Of a stretch of 20,801 nucleotides of DNA, positions 13,994-19,659 are shown in pieces. This DNA comes from a virus. The stretch covers positions 1-20,801 of the IMG/VR virus record IMGVR_UViG_3300020710_000040; one strand, 5' to 3'. Below the pieces are notes generated by a model. That model was not told where the DNA came from, made no database searches, and saw only the letters and a program-made list of their open reading frames with translations. Both the position numbers and the translations under genes were made by a program. Positions within the stretch are counted from its first letter, which is position 1. Each line of letters starts with the position of its first letter.

Positions 13994-14075
13994 GGTTGGG
14001 ATTGATCCCCCGACCGAAAAGCGAACTCCCCGCCTGCCGCAGTTTCTTTTCTGGGAGATTTGCGGAGTTGCTTAA
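13994..14075 (+). promoter_or_regulatory. structured leader that can hide the replication gene's ribosome site
   Basis: The first hairpin pairs GGTTGGG (13994-14000) with CCCGACC (14009-14015). Further on, AACTCC (14024-14029) can pair with GGAGTT (14064-14069), which covers the GGAG ribosome site 8 nt before ATG 14076. Alternatively CTCCC (14026-14030) can pair with GGGAG (14053-14057), freeing the site, while GAAAAG (14016-14021) pairs with CTTTTC (14046-14051), a pseudoknot order. The exclusive pairings suggest a translational switch. This is from pairing by eye only. Confidence 0.5.
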
Positions 14076-14828
14076 ATGCACTATTACCAATTTCACATTG
14101 GTGACTACATCAGTCACACTCGCCACCTTTCTTTGATGGAAGATTTGGCTTACAGAAGGCTTTTAGACTTTTATTTTTTGCATGAAAGTCCTATAAAACA
14201 ACGTGACATAGCGCGTCAAATTGGCATGCGCGACTATGAACAAGACGTTTTAACCGTCCTCAATGAGTTCTTCATGTCAACAGAGGAAGGCTTTGTAAGT
14301 CCTCGTGCCGACAAGGAAATTAAGCAATACAAAGAGTTTTCAGAAGCCGGTAAACGTGGGGCGGCTAAGAGGTGGGCAAAACCCCCTGATGAGGAGGCTA
14401 ATAGCCCCCCTAATGCTACCCCAATAGCAACCAATAACCATAAACCAATAACCAATAACCAAATAAATACCAATATATGTCCACCTGACGGTGGCCTTCC
14501 GAGTTGCGACCATGAAAAAGTTATTGAGCTTTACCACCAGCACCTTCCAACATTGAGAAGGGTAGAGGTTTGGAACGACACCAGAAAAGGCTACCTTAGA
14601 CAGCGATGGCGGGAAGTGGCTGAGGAGCTATCCAAAGAGAAGGAGATTGTGGCTTCTGATGTACTGAACTGGTTTGCAGAGTTTTTCGACCATGTAGGGC
14701 AATCCAAGTTCTTGACTGGCAGAGTAACCAGCAAAGACGGGCGAGCGTTTTTAGCTGATCTTGAGTGGATTTTGAAACCTAGCAACTTCGCAAAAATCAT
14801 TGAAGGGAAATATCATGGCTCTAAATAA
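14076..14828 (+). CDS. DUF1376 (YdaU-like) replication-region protein
   Basis: The 250-residue product has an N-terminal DUF1376 domain (YYQFHIGDYISHTRHLS, EDLAYRRLLDFYF, then DKEIKQYKEFSEAGKRGAAKRWA; residues about 1-105). A Pro/Asn-rich linker (about 108-145) follows, then a helical C-terminal part with DTRKGYLRQRW and EFFDHVGQSKFLTGR, as in phage O-like replication initiators. DUF1376 proteins stand where lambda has O and are thought to start replication at an origin inside or near their own gene. The linker is encoded by the CCAATA repeats. Start ATG 14076 follows GGAG by 8 nt. Confidence 0.8.
   Translation: MHYYQFHIGDYISHTRHLSLMEDLAYRRLLDFYFLHESPIKQRDIARQIGMRDYEQDVLTVLNEFFMSTEEGFVSPRADKEIKQYKEFSEAGKRGAAKRWAKPPDEEANSPPNATPIATNNHKPITNNQINTNICPPDGGLPSCDHEKVIELYHQHLPTLRRVEVWNDTRKGYLRQRWREVAEELSKEKEIVASDVLNWFAEFFDHVGQSKFLTGRVTSKDGRAFLADLEWILKPSNFAKIIEGKYHGSK
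14421..14475 (+). repeat. CCAATA repeats in the replication gene, candidate origin iterons
   Basis: CCAATA occurs at 14421, 14431, 14445, 14452 and 14470, with a CCAAATA at 14459; between 14431 and 14459 the starts are 7 or 14 nt apart. The surrounding stretch is AT-rich. Lambdoid origins lie as iterons within the O gene at just this place, so these may be initiator sites. The low-complexity Asn/Thr/Ile linker they encode could also explain them. Confidence 0.5.
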
Positions 14829-15051
14829 CTTTCGCATTAACCAAACCAAAACTGAGGATGATGATTATTCACGTTATTGCTCAGTAAATAATTGCCAAAA
14901 TCTTTGGTCGGTGAGAGCTGACGGTGATAAACAAAAATGCTCTTATCACCAATGGCTTAGAACTGATAAGCCAAAGAAAGCACCGATTTTTCCAAACTTG
15001 CAACAAAAATCTAAACCTGCATCAACATGGTATGACGAGGTGGAATTTTGA
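14815..15051 (+). CDS. small putative zinc-binding protein
   Basis: I choose ATG 14815, after AAGGGA, rather than the TTG at 14800. The 78-residue product has a possible metal site in RYCSVNNCQNLW...KQKCSYHQW: two Cys four residues apart, then Cys and His two apart. The rest is basic and Pro-rich, ending STWYDEVEF. It overlaps the DUF1376 gene by 14 nt. In other phages a small zinc-ribbon protein often follows such initiators; whether it aids replication here is inference. Confidence 0.7.
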   Translation: MALNNFRINQTKTEDDDYSRYCSVNNCQNLWSVRADGDKQKCSYHQWLRTDKPKKAPIFPNLQQKSKPASTWYDEVEF

Positions 15052-15218
15052 CTTATGACCAAGCAAACAGAATCCTTGACCGCACCCGCGAAGGGTGGGA
15101 ATTTAGCGAATTTGTCGTCCTCAGAGCTTTGGAGCTTACGGGAGACTATGAACCAAATGGAAGCGAAAGAATGGATACGCCGCTACAAAAAGAAAGCGAT
15201 GGAGGAAGGCAAACTTGA
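15048..15218 (+). CDS. 56-residue small phage protein, TTG start, largely overlapped
   Basis: The frame starts at TTG 15048, sharing TTGA with the previous stop, 4-5 nt after a strong GAGGTGG. It reads LTYDQANRILDRTREGWEFS, then EFVVLRALELTGD, before a polar tail. This helix pair ending in ALxLTGD is a pattern I know from many small phage proteins. The competing frame from ATG 15055 encodes Ser/Thr/Ala-rich text without a ribosome site. I therefore take this frame as the real gene for 15048-15150. Confidence 0.7.
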   Translation: MTYDQANRILDRTREGWEFSEFVVLRALELTGDYEPNGSERMDTPLQKESDGGRQT

Positions 15219-15330
15219 GGCTTTTAACTGGTGGCAAGAAACGCTAGAGGACATCGAGAAAAAACGAGGCAAGCAAGCGGCGCAAGATTTACGAGATCGG
15301 ATGAACTCTTTAAAGGAATCAAATGACTGA
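15148..15330 (+). CDS. small helical phage protein (DUF7696-like)
   Basis: The recognisable part is NQMEAKEWIRRYKKKAMEEGKL, then FNWWQETLEDIEKKRG and LRDRMN, a charged helical protein of a type common in Burkholderiales phages, which I associate with DUF7696. I start it at ATG 15148 (60 residues), close behind GGGAG, since upstream of it the other frame is coding. A longer start at ATG 15055 (91 residues) is possible if the two frames overlap fully. It ends 8 nt inside the next gene. Function unknown. Confidence 0.65.
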   Translation: MNQMEAKEWIRRYKKKAMEEGKLEAFNWWQETLEDIEKKRGKQAAQDLRDRMNSLKESND

Positions 15331-15595
15331 CGAACAAATCATTGAGATGGCTAGACAGGCAAATTTACCAAGTTGTTTAGCAACTCATCCAAAAGCACTT
15401 AAACGATTTTCCGAACTGGTAACAGCAAAAGAGCGTGAAGAGTTTGCAGTCCATGCAGTAGACATTGCAAGGCGAGCAGTTGCAGAGGAGCGTGAGGCGT
15501 GTGCAAAATTGTGTGAGTCTGAATCATCAAACGTGGCAGAGCACATGTTTGGCAAAGAATGTGCCGCAGCAATCCGAGCAAGAGGAAACACATGA
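15323..15595 (+). CDS. 90-residue helical phage protein
   Basis: The start ATG 15323 follows AAAGGAA and overlaps the previous stop. The product begins MTDEQIIEMARQANLPS and has KRFSELVTAKEREEFA, then a Cys-containing EEREACAKLCE segment and a C-terminal AAAIRARGN. This EREACA..C..AIRAR pattern is frequent in small accessory phage proteins. It is predicted all-helical and soluble. No function is known. Its stop overlaps the RusA start by 4 nt. Confidence 0.75.
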   Translation: MTDEQIIEMARQANLPSCLATHPKALKRFSELVTAKEREEFAVHAVDIARRAVAEEREACAKLCESESSNVAEHMFGKECAAAIRARGNT

Positions 15596-16020
15596 CATTC
15601 ATGGTAACTTTTTGCGTAGAAGGCACTCCTATCGGCAAAGGACGACCCAAGTTTGCTCGCCGTGGCAACTTTGTTTCTGCTTACACTCCAACCAAAACCA
15701 GAGACTACGAATCCATTATTGCTCAAGCAGCCAAAAATGCCATGCTGTTTGCCGAGCCTCTAAAAACGCCTGTAGCGGCTTATATCTATGTCACAGTACC
15801 TGTGCCTACCTCATACCCCAAATGGCGCAAGGAGATGTGTTTAAAGGGCTTCCAGAGACCTTGTAAGCGCCCTGATCTGGATAACATCCTAAAAGCATAC
15901 TTAGATGCGATGAACGGGATTGTTTATGACGATGACACCCAAGTCGTCAGTTTGCACAGTACAAAGGTGTATGGAACTGAAGGGCGGGTAGAGGTGATGA
16001 TTAAAGAGGAGCAGCTTTGA
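15592..16020 (+). CDS. rusA: RusA-family Holliday junction resolvase
   Basis: I choose ATG 15592 (ATGA overlap, AGAGGAAA before it) over the upstream frame. The 142-residue product matches RusA: an N-terminal FCVEGTPIGKGRPKF, then KRPDLDNILKAYLDAMNG and VYDDDTQVV, which hold the three catalytic Asp residues, and a final RVEVMIKE strand. RusA acts as a dimer cutting four-way junctions, here probably resolving intermediates made by the ERF/YqaJ pair and replication. No key residue is missing. Confidence 0.93.
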   Translation: MTFMVTFCVEGTPIGKGRPKFARRGNFVSAYTPTKTRDYESIIAQAAKNAMLFAEPLKTPVAAYIYVTVPVPTSYPKWRKEMCLKGFQRPCKRPDLDNILKAYLDAMNGIVYDDDTQVVSLHSTKVYGTEGRVEVMIKEEQL

Positions 16021-16439
16021 TCTTTCATCTCCAAACCCCAGAGCAAGCCAGCGCGTTAATGAACAGCATCTGGCCCAAGGTCAAAGACAATTTGCGAGCT
16101 GGAAAACTGCTGCAATTAGAGATCAAACCTCAAAGCAAAAGCCGTGACCAAGAGGAAAAATATCACGCAATGATTGGGGAAATAGCTACCCAAGCGCAAC
16201 ACCTGGGAGCTAAGTGGTCAGCAGAGGATTGGAAACGGCTTCTGGTAGACCTATTCGCCAAGGAAACAGGGCTACAAGGCGGCAAGATTATCCCATCCTT
16301 GGATGGCTCAGGAATCGTCCAATTAGGGCTACAAACCCGCAATTTCACCAAGGAACAAGCGATGGAGTTCATCACTTTCCTAGAAGCCTGGGGCGCTGAA
16401 AAAGAAATTATTTTTAAAAATGTTGATAAATCCATATAA
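16017..16439 (+). CDS. ninB: NinB-like recombination protein
   Basis: The start is TTG 16017, overlapping the RusA stop, with GAGGAG 5 nt before it. The 140-residue product has the NinB pattern: KPQSKSRDQEEKYHAMIGEIA near residue 40-60, KWSAEDWKRLLVDLF, a Gly-rich turn with SLDGSGIVQLG and the C-terminal FTKEQAMEFITFLEAWGAE. Lambda NinB (Orf) binds single-stranded DNA and helps RecFOR-like loading in recombination. It closes the first rightward early operon; its last codons overlap the next promoter. Confidence 0.88.
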   Translation: MIFHLQTPEQASALMNSIWPKVKDNLRAGKLLQLEIKPQSKSRDQEEKYHAMIGEIATQAQHLGAKWSAEDWKRLLVDLFAKETGLQGGKIIPSLDGSGIVQLGLQTRNFTKEQAMEFITFLEAWGAEKEIIFKNVDKSI

Positions 16440-16452
16440 GTGAGCTTATAAT
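16423..16452 (+). promoter_or_regulatory. second rightward promoter with the shared operator
   Basis: TTGATA (16423-16428) and TATAAT (16447-16452) are spaced 18 nt. The dyad TATAAG-TGAG-CTTATA (16435-16450, 6-bp arms) lies between and over the -10. It matches the leftward promoter at 15 of 17 positions from ATAAG through TATAAT. Transcription should start near 16459 and drive the small-gene operon from 16494. A short CCTC/GAGG hairpin with TCTTTT (16462-16481) in the leader is too weak to call a terminator. Confidence 0.85.
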
Positions 16453-16493
16453 TAGTCCATGCCTCAATCCCGAGGTCTTTTAAGGAGCTAGTA

Positions 16494-16700
16494 ATGCCAA
16501 CATTTGTGACTCATGCAACAGTGGAAAGCGAAGATGTGACGGTGCATCTTGATTACATGTATGACGATTACGGAGTGTTTTCCAGCGAAATCACCAAAGT
16601 GATTTACAAAGGCGTGGATGTCTTTAACCTTTTGAGCGAAGATGTCCTTTACGAACTAGAGGCTTTTGCCGATCACAAATTGGATAGACAAGATGACTAG
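16494..16700 (+). CDS. first gene of the small-gene operon, unknown 68-residue protein
   Basis: The start ATG 16494 follows AAGGAG. The acidic product has a beta-rich N-terminal half (FVTHATVESEDVTVHLDYMY, then SEITKVIYKGVDVF) and an acidic helical end (LLSEDVLYELEAFADHKL). No motif was recognised. As the first gene after a strong regulated promoter it should be well expressed early. Small acidic early proteins often act by binding host proteins, but nothing here proves it. It overlaps the next gene by 8 nt. Confidence 0.75.
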   Translation: MPTFVTHATVESEDVTVHLDYMYDDYGVFSSEITKVIYKGVDVFNLLSEDVLYELEAFADHKLDRQDD

Positions 16701-16872
16701 TCTAGTCCATATTCTGATTATCGGCATGATTACTAATTTAATCAGCATATTTATATTATTTGCCCCGCCTGCAAATCAATATTTCCATAATCACCCTGAA
16801 TGTTCAATCACATTTAGCCCTGATTTAACTACAAAACAAAAGGCATTTTGCCGTGAATGGAATAAAAAATGA
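16693..16872 (+). CDS. 59-residue membrane protein with Cys-containing tail
   Basis: I choose ATG 16693, which overlaps the previous gene by 8 nt. The product has an N-terminal membrane segment (about residues 4-24: VHILIIGMITNLISIFILF) and a short tail with two Cys (ECSITF, then AFCREWNKK). An anchored protein with the tail outside, possibly disulfide-bonded, is likely. No family recognised. The stop overlaps the next start by 4 nt. Confidence 0.6.
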   Translation: MTSLVHILIIGMITNLISIFILFAPPANQYFHNHPECSITFSPDLTTKQKAFCREWNKK

Positions 16873-17018
16873 CAGCACAAAAAACGTTTGAAGCCATTAT
16901 GAAAACAAATGGTCATACAGACTTTTCACAAACCAAAACCGGCAAATATGTTGTTCCAGCTATCCAAACACGCTGGAAATACTTTTTACTCGGTTGGGAA
17001 ATGCGAGGTGTTATATGA
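16869..17018 (+). CDS. 49-residue hypothetical protein
   Basis: ATG 16869 overlaps the previous stop (ATGA), and the stop at 17018 overlaps the next start likewise. The product begins MTAQKTFEAIMKTNGHTDF and ends in TRWKYFLLGWEMRGV, a C-terminal signature I recall from other tiny phage proteins. Position in the overlap chain is the main support. Confidence 0.65.
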   Translation: MTAQKTFEAIMKTNGHTDFSQTKTGKYVVPAIQTRWKYFLLGWEMRGVI

Positions 17019-17218
17019 CACCTACACCGAAACTGCGCTTTGTTGAGCGCTCTGTGCCTCTGCATCCGTGCTACAAAACTGTTGATGCCCAAGGCAACAC
17101 GGTGCAAACCATGCAAACTTTTCGTATCCTCCAGCAATGGTGGGCCGTGGAACGCGCTGGACAAATCACGCCTACGGGCGAATGGCGTGATGTGCCAACA
17201 GAAAAGGAGCAAGCATGA
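17015..17218 (+). CDS. 67-residue hypothetical protein
   Basis: The start ATG 17015 lies in an ATGA overlap; the longer frame to 16994 would cover the previous gene. The product shows LRFVERSVPL and FRILQQWWAVERAG, then GEWRDVPTE. The Trp-rich centre and the WRDVP ending resemble other small phage proteins of unknown role. No membrane segment or Cys pair. Confidence 0.65.
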   Translation: MTPTPKLRFVERSVPLHPCYKTVDAQGNTVQTMQTFRILQQWWAVERAGQITPTGEWRDVPTEKEQA

Positions 17219-17424
17219 ACGAACGAATTAAACAACTTGCCACAAAAGCAGGATTACTCACATACAACCCCGGAGGACTACCAACCAAACTGGAAATGTT
17301 CGCCGAGTTGATTGTGTTAGATATATGTGATCTGTTTGACAAAAGAGCCGAGCCAAATATAGGGTTTTACGAACCACACGAACCCGCAAAATTAATCAAA
17401 CAACATTTTGGGATTGAACCATGA
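17215..17424 (+). CDS. 69-residue hypothetical protein
   Basis: The start ATG 17215 follows AAGGAG and overlaps the previous stop. The product begins MNERIKQLATKAGLL and has a central helix (EMFAELIVLDICDLFD), then a polar part ending IKQHFGIEP. This form (MNERIxxLA..AGL with a central FAELIV..C) is frequent in phages of Burkholderiales. Function unknown; soluble and helical. Confidence 0.7.
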   Translation: MNERIKQLATKAGLLTYNPGGLPTKLEMFAELIVLDICDLFDKRAEPNIGFYEPHEPAKLIKQHFGIEP

Positions 17425-17654
17425 CTAAAAACGAAGCCCTACGCTTGGCGCTGGATGCGTTGGAAATGTACGAATTAGAAACAAATTCAGAGTTTCAACG
17501 CAAAGCAATCACCGCAATCAAAAAAGCACTGGCACATTTAGAGCCTGAGCCGGTAGCAAAGGTGGCGGAAATTCACCTAAGCCGTTACACAATTGAGTGG
17601 GTAAATGGCCCTTTGCCGGAAGGAACGCCCCTCTACACCCAACCAAAGGAATAA
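17421..17654 (+). CDS. small phage protein, paralogue of the gene at 18569
   Basis: The 77-residue product begins MTKNEALRLALDALEMYE and continues with RKAITAIKKALAH, then an EPEPVAKVAEI segment and PEGTPLYTQP. The first half is a helical hairpin repeated in the protein at 18569; the DNA 17445-17468 is 22/24 identical to 18590-18613. The C-terminal part matches a widespread phage tail-end signature. Function unknown. Confidence 0.75.
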   Translation: MTKNEALRLALDALEMYELETNSEFQRKAITAIKKALAHLEPEPVAKVAEIHLSRYTIEWVNGPLPEGTPLYTQPKE

Positions 17655-17656
17655 AC

Positions 17657-18028
17657 ATGGCACTTTGCGATTACATACTTTGCTGCAAATGCGACATTAA
17701 GCTCATCTATGACGGCGACAGAGGTAACCGTGAATGGTGGGAGGAACGCTTTGGCTCCGAACCAGAGATTAAATGCCCCAATTGCGAGCGAGAAGCACAT
17801 GTCGATGGCAACGACACATGCCAAGAACGTGTCGATAAAGCGGAAGAAAAACGACACGAGCCTGTGGAGGTTGACCGAGCCACTATGGAGTTGGCTGAAA
17901 GTGTTGGTCTGATTGGCCCTGCAAGCAGGACGCATGACTTACACAATGCAATTCAGCGCTTTCACGACCTGATATGCGCCAACGCAACAATCAAGGCGGC
18001 AGTGGCTTTTTCTCGCACTAAGGAGTAA
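17657..18028 (+). CDS. 123-residue protein with zinc-ribbon-like N-terminus
   Basis: ATG 17657 follows AAAGGA; the longer frame from 17597 lies within the previous gene. The N-terminal part has Cys pairs in LCCKCDI and IKCPNCER (about residues 9-45) and probably binds zinc. A Trp/Glu-rich segment (NREWWEERFG) lies between them. The C-terminal part is helical (LAESVGLIG, then LHNAIQRFHDLI). The end matches other phage accessory proteins of unknown role. Nucleic-acid or protein binding is possible. Confidence 0.7.
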   Translation: MALCDYILCCKCDIKLIYDGDRGNREWWEERFGSEPEIKCPNCEREAHVDGNDTCQERVDKAEEKRHEPVEVDRATMELAESVGLIGPASRTHDLHNAIQRFHDLICANATIKAAVAFSRTKE

Positions 18029-18034
18029 GAACAC

Positions 18035-18187
18035 ATGAACAACGAAACCCAAAGAATGATGGAAGCACTGATGCTGATATATGGCAGTGATTTACAAGCC
18101 GCAACGATAACGGTGCTACTTAAAGATGGCGACACAGCTTTTCGCTTTATTACACAAAGTTTGCCACAGAAGGAGACAGAGAAATGA
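18035..18187 (+). CDS. 50-residue hypothetical protein
   Basis: The start ATG 18035 follows AAGGAGTAAGA. The product begins MNNETQRMMEALMLIYGSD and has a beta segment (ATITVLLKDGDTAFRFI) before a polar end. The stop overlaps the next start by 4 nt. No family recognised; the ribosome site and coupling support it. Confidence 0.6.
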   Translation: MNNETQRMMEALMLIYGSDLQAATITVLLKDGDTAFRFITQSLPQKETEK

Positions 18188-18351
18188 ACGAAGAATTACG
18201 GCAATTGCGCATTGAAAATAAACTTTTGCGTGAAGAAAATGAAAGATTGAAAAAAGAAATTGCCAATCAAGACGCAATGCTGGAGCGTCAAACAGCCCGC
18301 ATTGTTGAACTGCAAGAACACATTGAAAACTTTGATGGAGAAGACAGATGA
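18184..18351 (+). CDS. 55-residue coiled-coil protein
   Basis: ATG 18184 overlaps the previous stop. The product is almost wholly one coiled coil, with leucines in heptad spacing through LRQLRIENKLLREENERLKK and on to VELQEHIENF. It ends GEDR. It resembles a leucine zipper without a basic DNA-binding part, so dimerisation with itself or another protein is likely. The end of the gene carries the ribosome site for the next one. Confidence 0.65.
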   Translation: MNEELRQLRIENKLLREENERLKKEIANQDAMLERQTARIVELQEHIENFDGEDR

Positions 18352-18440
18352 TTTGCGAACATTGTAATTATCGATGTGCGTTGCGCGGATTAATTGTTTG
18401 TCGTAAATGTTTTAACGAATTTTCTGGAGAAGACCGATGA
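18336..18440 (+). repeat. direct repeat flanking the zinc-ribbon mini-gene
   Basis: TGGAGAAGACAGATGA (18336-18351) and TGGAGAAGACCGATGA (18425-18440) differ at one base and lie 89 nt apart. Each holds the end of one gene, the ribosome site and the start codon of the next. Recombination between them would cleanly add or remove the 30-codon gene. Confidence 0.75.
18348..18440 (+). CDS. 30-residue zinc-ribbon mini-protein
   Basis: ATG 18348 overlaps the previous stop, and GGAG in that gene lies 7-8 nt before. The product holds CEHC (residues 3-6) and CRKC (residues 18-21), eleven residues apart, the minimal four-Cys zinc ribbon, plus one extra Cys at 10. It ends SGEDR, like the neighbour before it. 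The gene is flanked by a 16-bp direct repeat. Confidence 0.6.
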   Translation: MICEHCNYRCALRGLIVCRKCFNEFSGEDR

Positions 18441-18565
18441 ATGATTTATTCAAGCCGCATCAATGCCCACGATGCTTTGGTTTATTTAAGGTAGGTGACA
18501 GGTTTTATAACGATTCAGGAACAGTCTATCACTGGATTTGCTGGGTAAATAAATCAAAGGAGTAA
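18437..18565 (+). CDS. 42-residue Cys-containing protein
   Basis: ATG 18437 overlaps the previous stop. The product has CPRC at residues 10-13 and HWIC near 32-35, which may form a zinc ribbon with Cys and His ligands. The rest is aromatic and short (VGDRFYNDSGTVYHW). It is the second ribbon-like mini-gene in a row. Function unknown. Confidence 0.6.
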   Translation: MNDLFKPHQCPRCFGLFKVGDRFYNDSGTVYHWICWVNKSKE

Positions 18566-18568
18566 GAC

Positions 18569-18829
18569 ATGAGTAAAAAAGCAATGAAGTTGGCGCTGGA
18601 GGCGTTGGAAACGCTTGAAAAATGCGAACCAAGTTACTCAAAGATTTGGTCTCTTAAAGATAACGCCAGAATTACTATCACCGCCATCAAAAAAGCCTTG
18701 GCACAGCCAGATCAGGAGTCTGTGCAAGTATCACCACTTGAGTTTGTCACGATGGTGATGGAAAAAGAACATTTGATTGGCAAGCCGTTGTTCTGGGCTG
18801 AATGGCCTAACAAGGAGCAAAAACCATGA
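18569..18829 (+). CDS. small phage protein, paralogue of the gene at 17421
   Basis: ATG 18569 follows AAAGGAG. The 86-residue product begins MSKKAMKLALEALETLE and has ITITAIKKALAQ, as in the 77-residue protein, but with ten extra residues between the helices and a different C-terminal half (SPLEFVTMVMEKEHLIGKP, FWAEWPN). The shared half is close in DNA as well, so a fairly recent duplication is likely. Function unknown. Confidence 0.75.
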   Translation: MSKKAMKLALEALETLEKCEPSYSKIWSLKDNARITITAIKKALAQPDQESVQVSPLEFVTMVMEKEHLIGKPLFWAEWPNKEQKP

Positions 18830-19005
18830 TTGAGGACTTAACACCTGAGGAAAACGAGGAATTTAACCGTATTGAGGTTGAATCAAACGTCCGCAAAATG
18901 GCGGTAAATGCTGCTTTACAAAAACTGCATGATGTAAAACTCGGTTTATATAAAGGTGTTTATCCATTAACTGACGATGAATTGAAAGCCTTAAATGACA
19001 TATGA
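18826..19005 (+). CDS. 59-residue acidic hypothetical protein
   Basis: ATG 18826 overlaps the previous stop (ATGA) with AAGGAG before it. The product is acidic at the start (MIEDLTPEENEEFNRIEVE) and then helical (MAVNAALQKLHDVKLG), ending PLTDDELKALNDI. It overlaps the next gene by 11 nt. No motif recognised. Confidence 0.65.
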   Translation: MIEDLTPEENEEFNRIEVESNVRKMAVNAALQKLHDVKLGLYKGVYPLTDDELKALNDI

Positions 19006-19345
19006 CGAAAAGAAACAAGCATGGTGGGAATGGCACAAAGAAAATCCTAAAGTGTGGGAATACTTTGAAAGATTCTCATTAGAAATTGTCAAAATGGGGC
19101 GTAAAAAGGTTAGCCATTGGTTAATCATAAATAGGATTCGCTGGGAGGTTTATATGGAAACCACCGGAGAGTTTAAAATATCAAATGATTACATCGCCTT
19201 TTATGCTCGACTATGGAAGGCTAAATACCCACAATATGCCGATCTGTTTAACACAAAGAAAATGATAGGCGAAACAGAATATGAACGGATGATACAAAAG
19301 ACCAAAAACCATCTGATTGCCAAAAAAGATGTGGTCGAAATATGA
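18995..19345 (+). CDS. 116-residue conserved phage protein
   Basis: The start ATG 18995 overlaps the previous gene by 11 nt. The product has an aromatic N-terminal half (EKKQAWWEWHKENPKVWEYF, then RKKVSHWLIINRIRWEVYM) and a second part with FKISNDYIAFYARLWKAKYP. The order, including the WEVYMET and FYARL segments, is a conserved phage pattern known to me only as hypothetical. The many Trp/Tyr and Arg/Lys residues suggest nucleic-acid contact. It overlaps the next start by 4 nt. Confidence 0.75.
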   Translation: MTYDEKKQAWWEWHKENPKVWEYFERFSLEIVKMGRKKVSHWLIINRIRWEVYMETTGEFKISNDYIAFYARLWKAKYPQYADLFNTKKMIGETEYERMIQKTKNHLIAKKDVVEI

Positions 19346-19659
19346 AATTCCCAAAGCACCAATACATCCGCAGTCACGAGCTACTTAGAAACGCCAGGGA
19401 ATTGCCCTGCCAACATTGTGGTGCTGATGACGGGACTGTGGTGGCTGCTCACTCAAATTGGGGTGCAGGCAAGGGAAGGTCAATTAAGTGTGATGACAAC
19501 CACATCGCCTCGTTATGTTTTACATGTCACGCAGAAATAGACCAAGGGAAAACACTGACAAAGAAACAACGCCAAGAGCTATGGTTTGAAGCGCACTTGA
19601 AAACAGTCATCAAACTGGTTGGCTTAGGTTTATGGCCTAAAGACGTACCGTTTCCATGA
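19342..19659 (+). CDS. YbcO/DUF1364-like HNH-type nuclease
   Basis: The 105-residue product has CQHCGADDG, AAHSN (the active-site His context), a Gly-rich GAGKGRSIKCDD and SLCFTCHAEIDQG, the two Cys pairs and the CH..D end of the beta-beta-alpha metal fold in YbcO-like proteins. YbcO is a putative phage nuclease in the nin-like region, probably dealing with branched or single-stranded DNA. Its place after RusA/NinB-type genes fits. The exact substrate is unknown. Confidence 0.75.
   Translation: MKFPKHQYIRSHELLRNARELPCQHCGADDGTVVAAHSNWGAGKGRSIKCDDNHIASLCFTCHAEIDQGKTLTKKQRQELWFEAHLKTVIKLVGLGLWPKDVPFP

Noticed and set aside
16462-16481. Intrinsic terminator in the leader of the small-gene operon
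   Set aside because: The stem has only 4 bp and the U-run is followed at once by a ribosome site.
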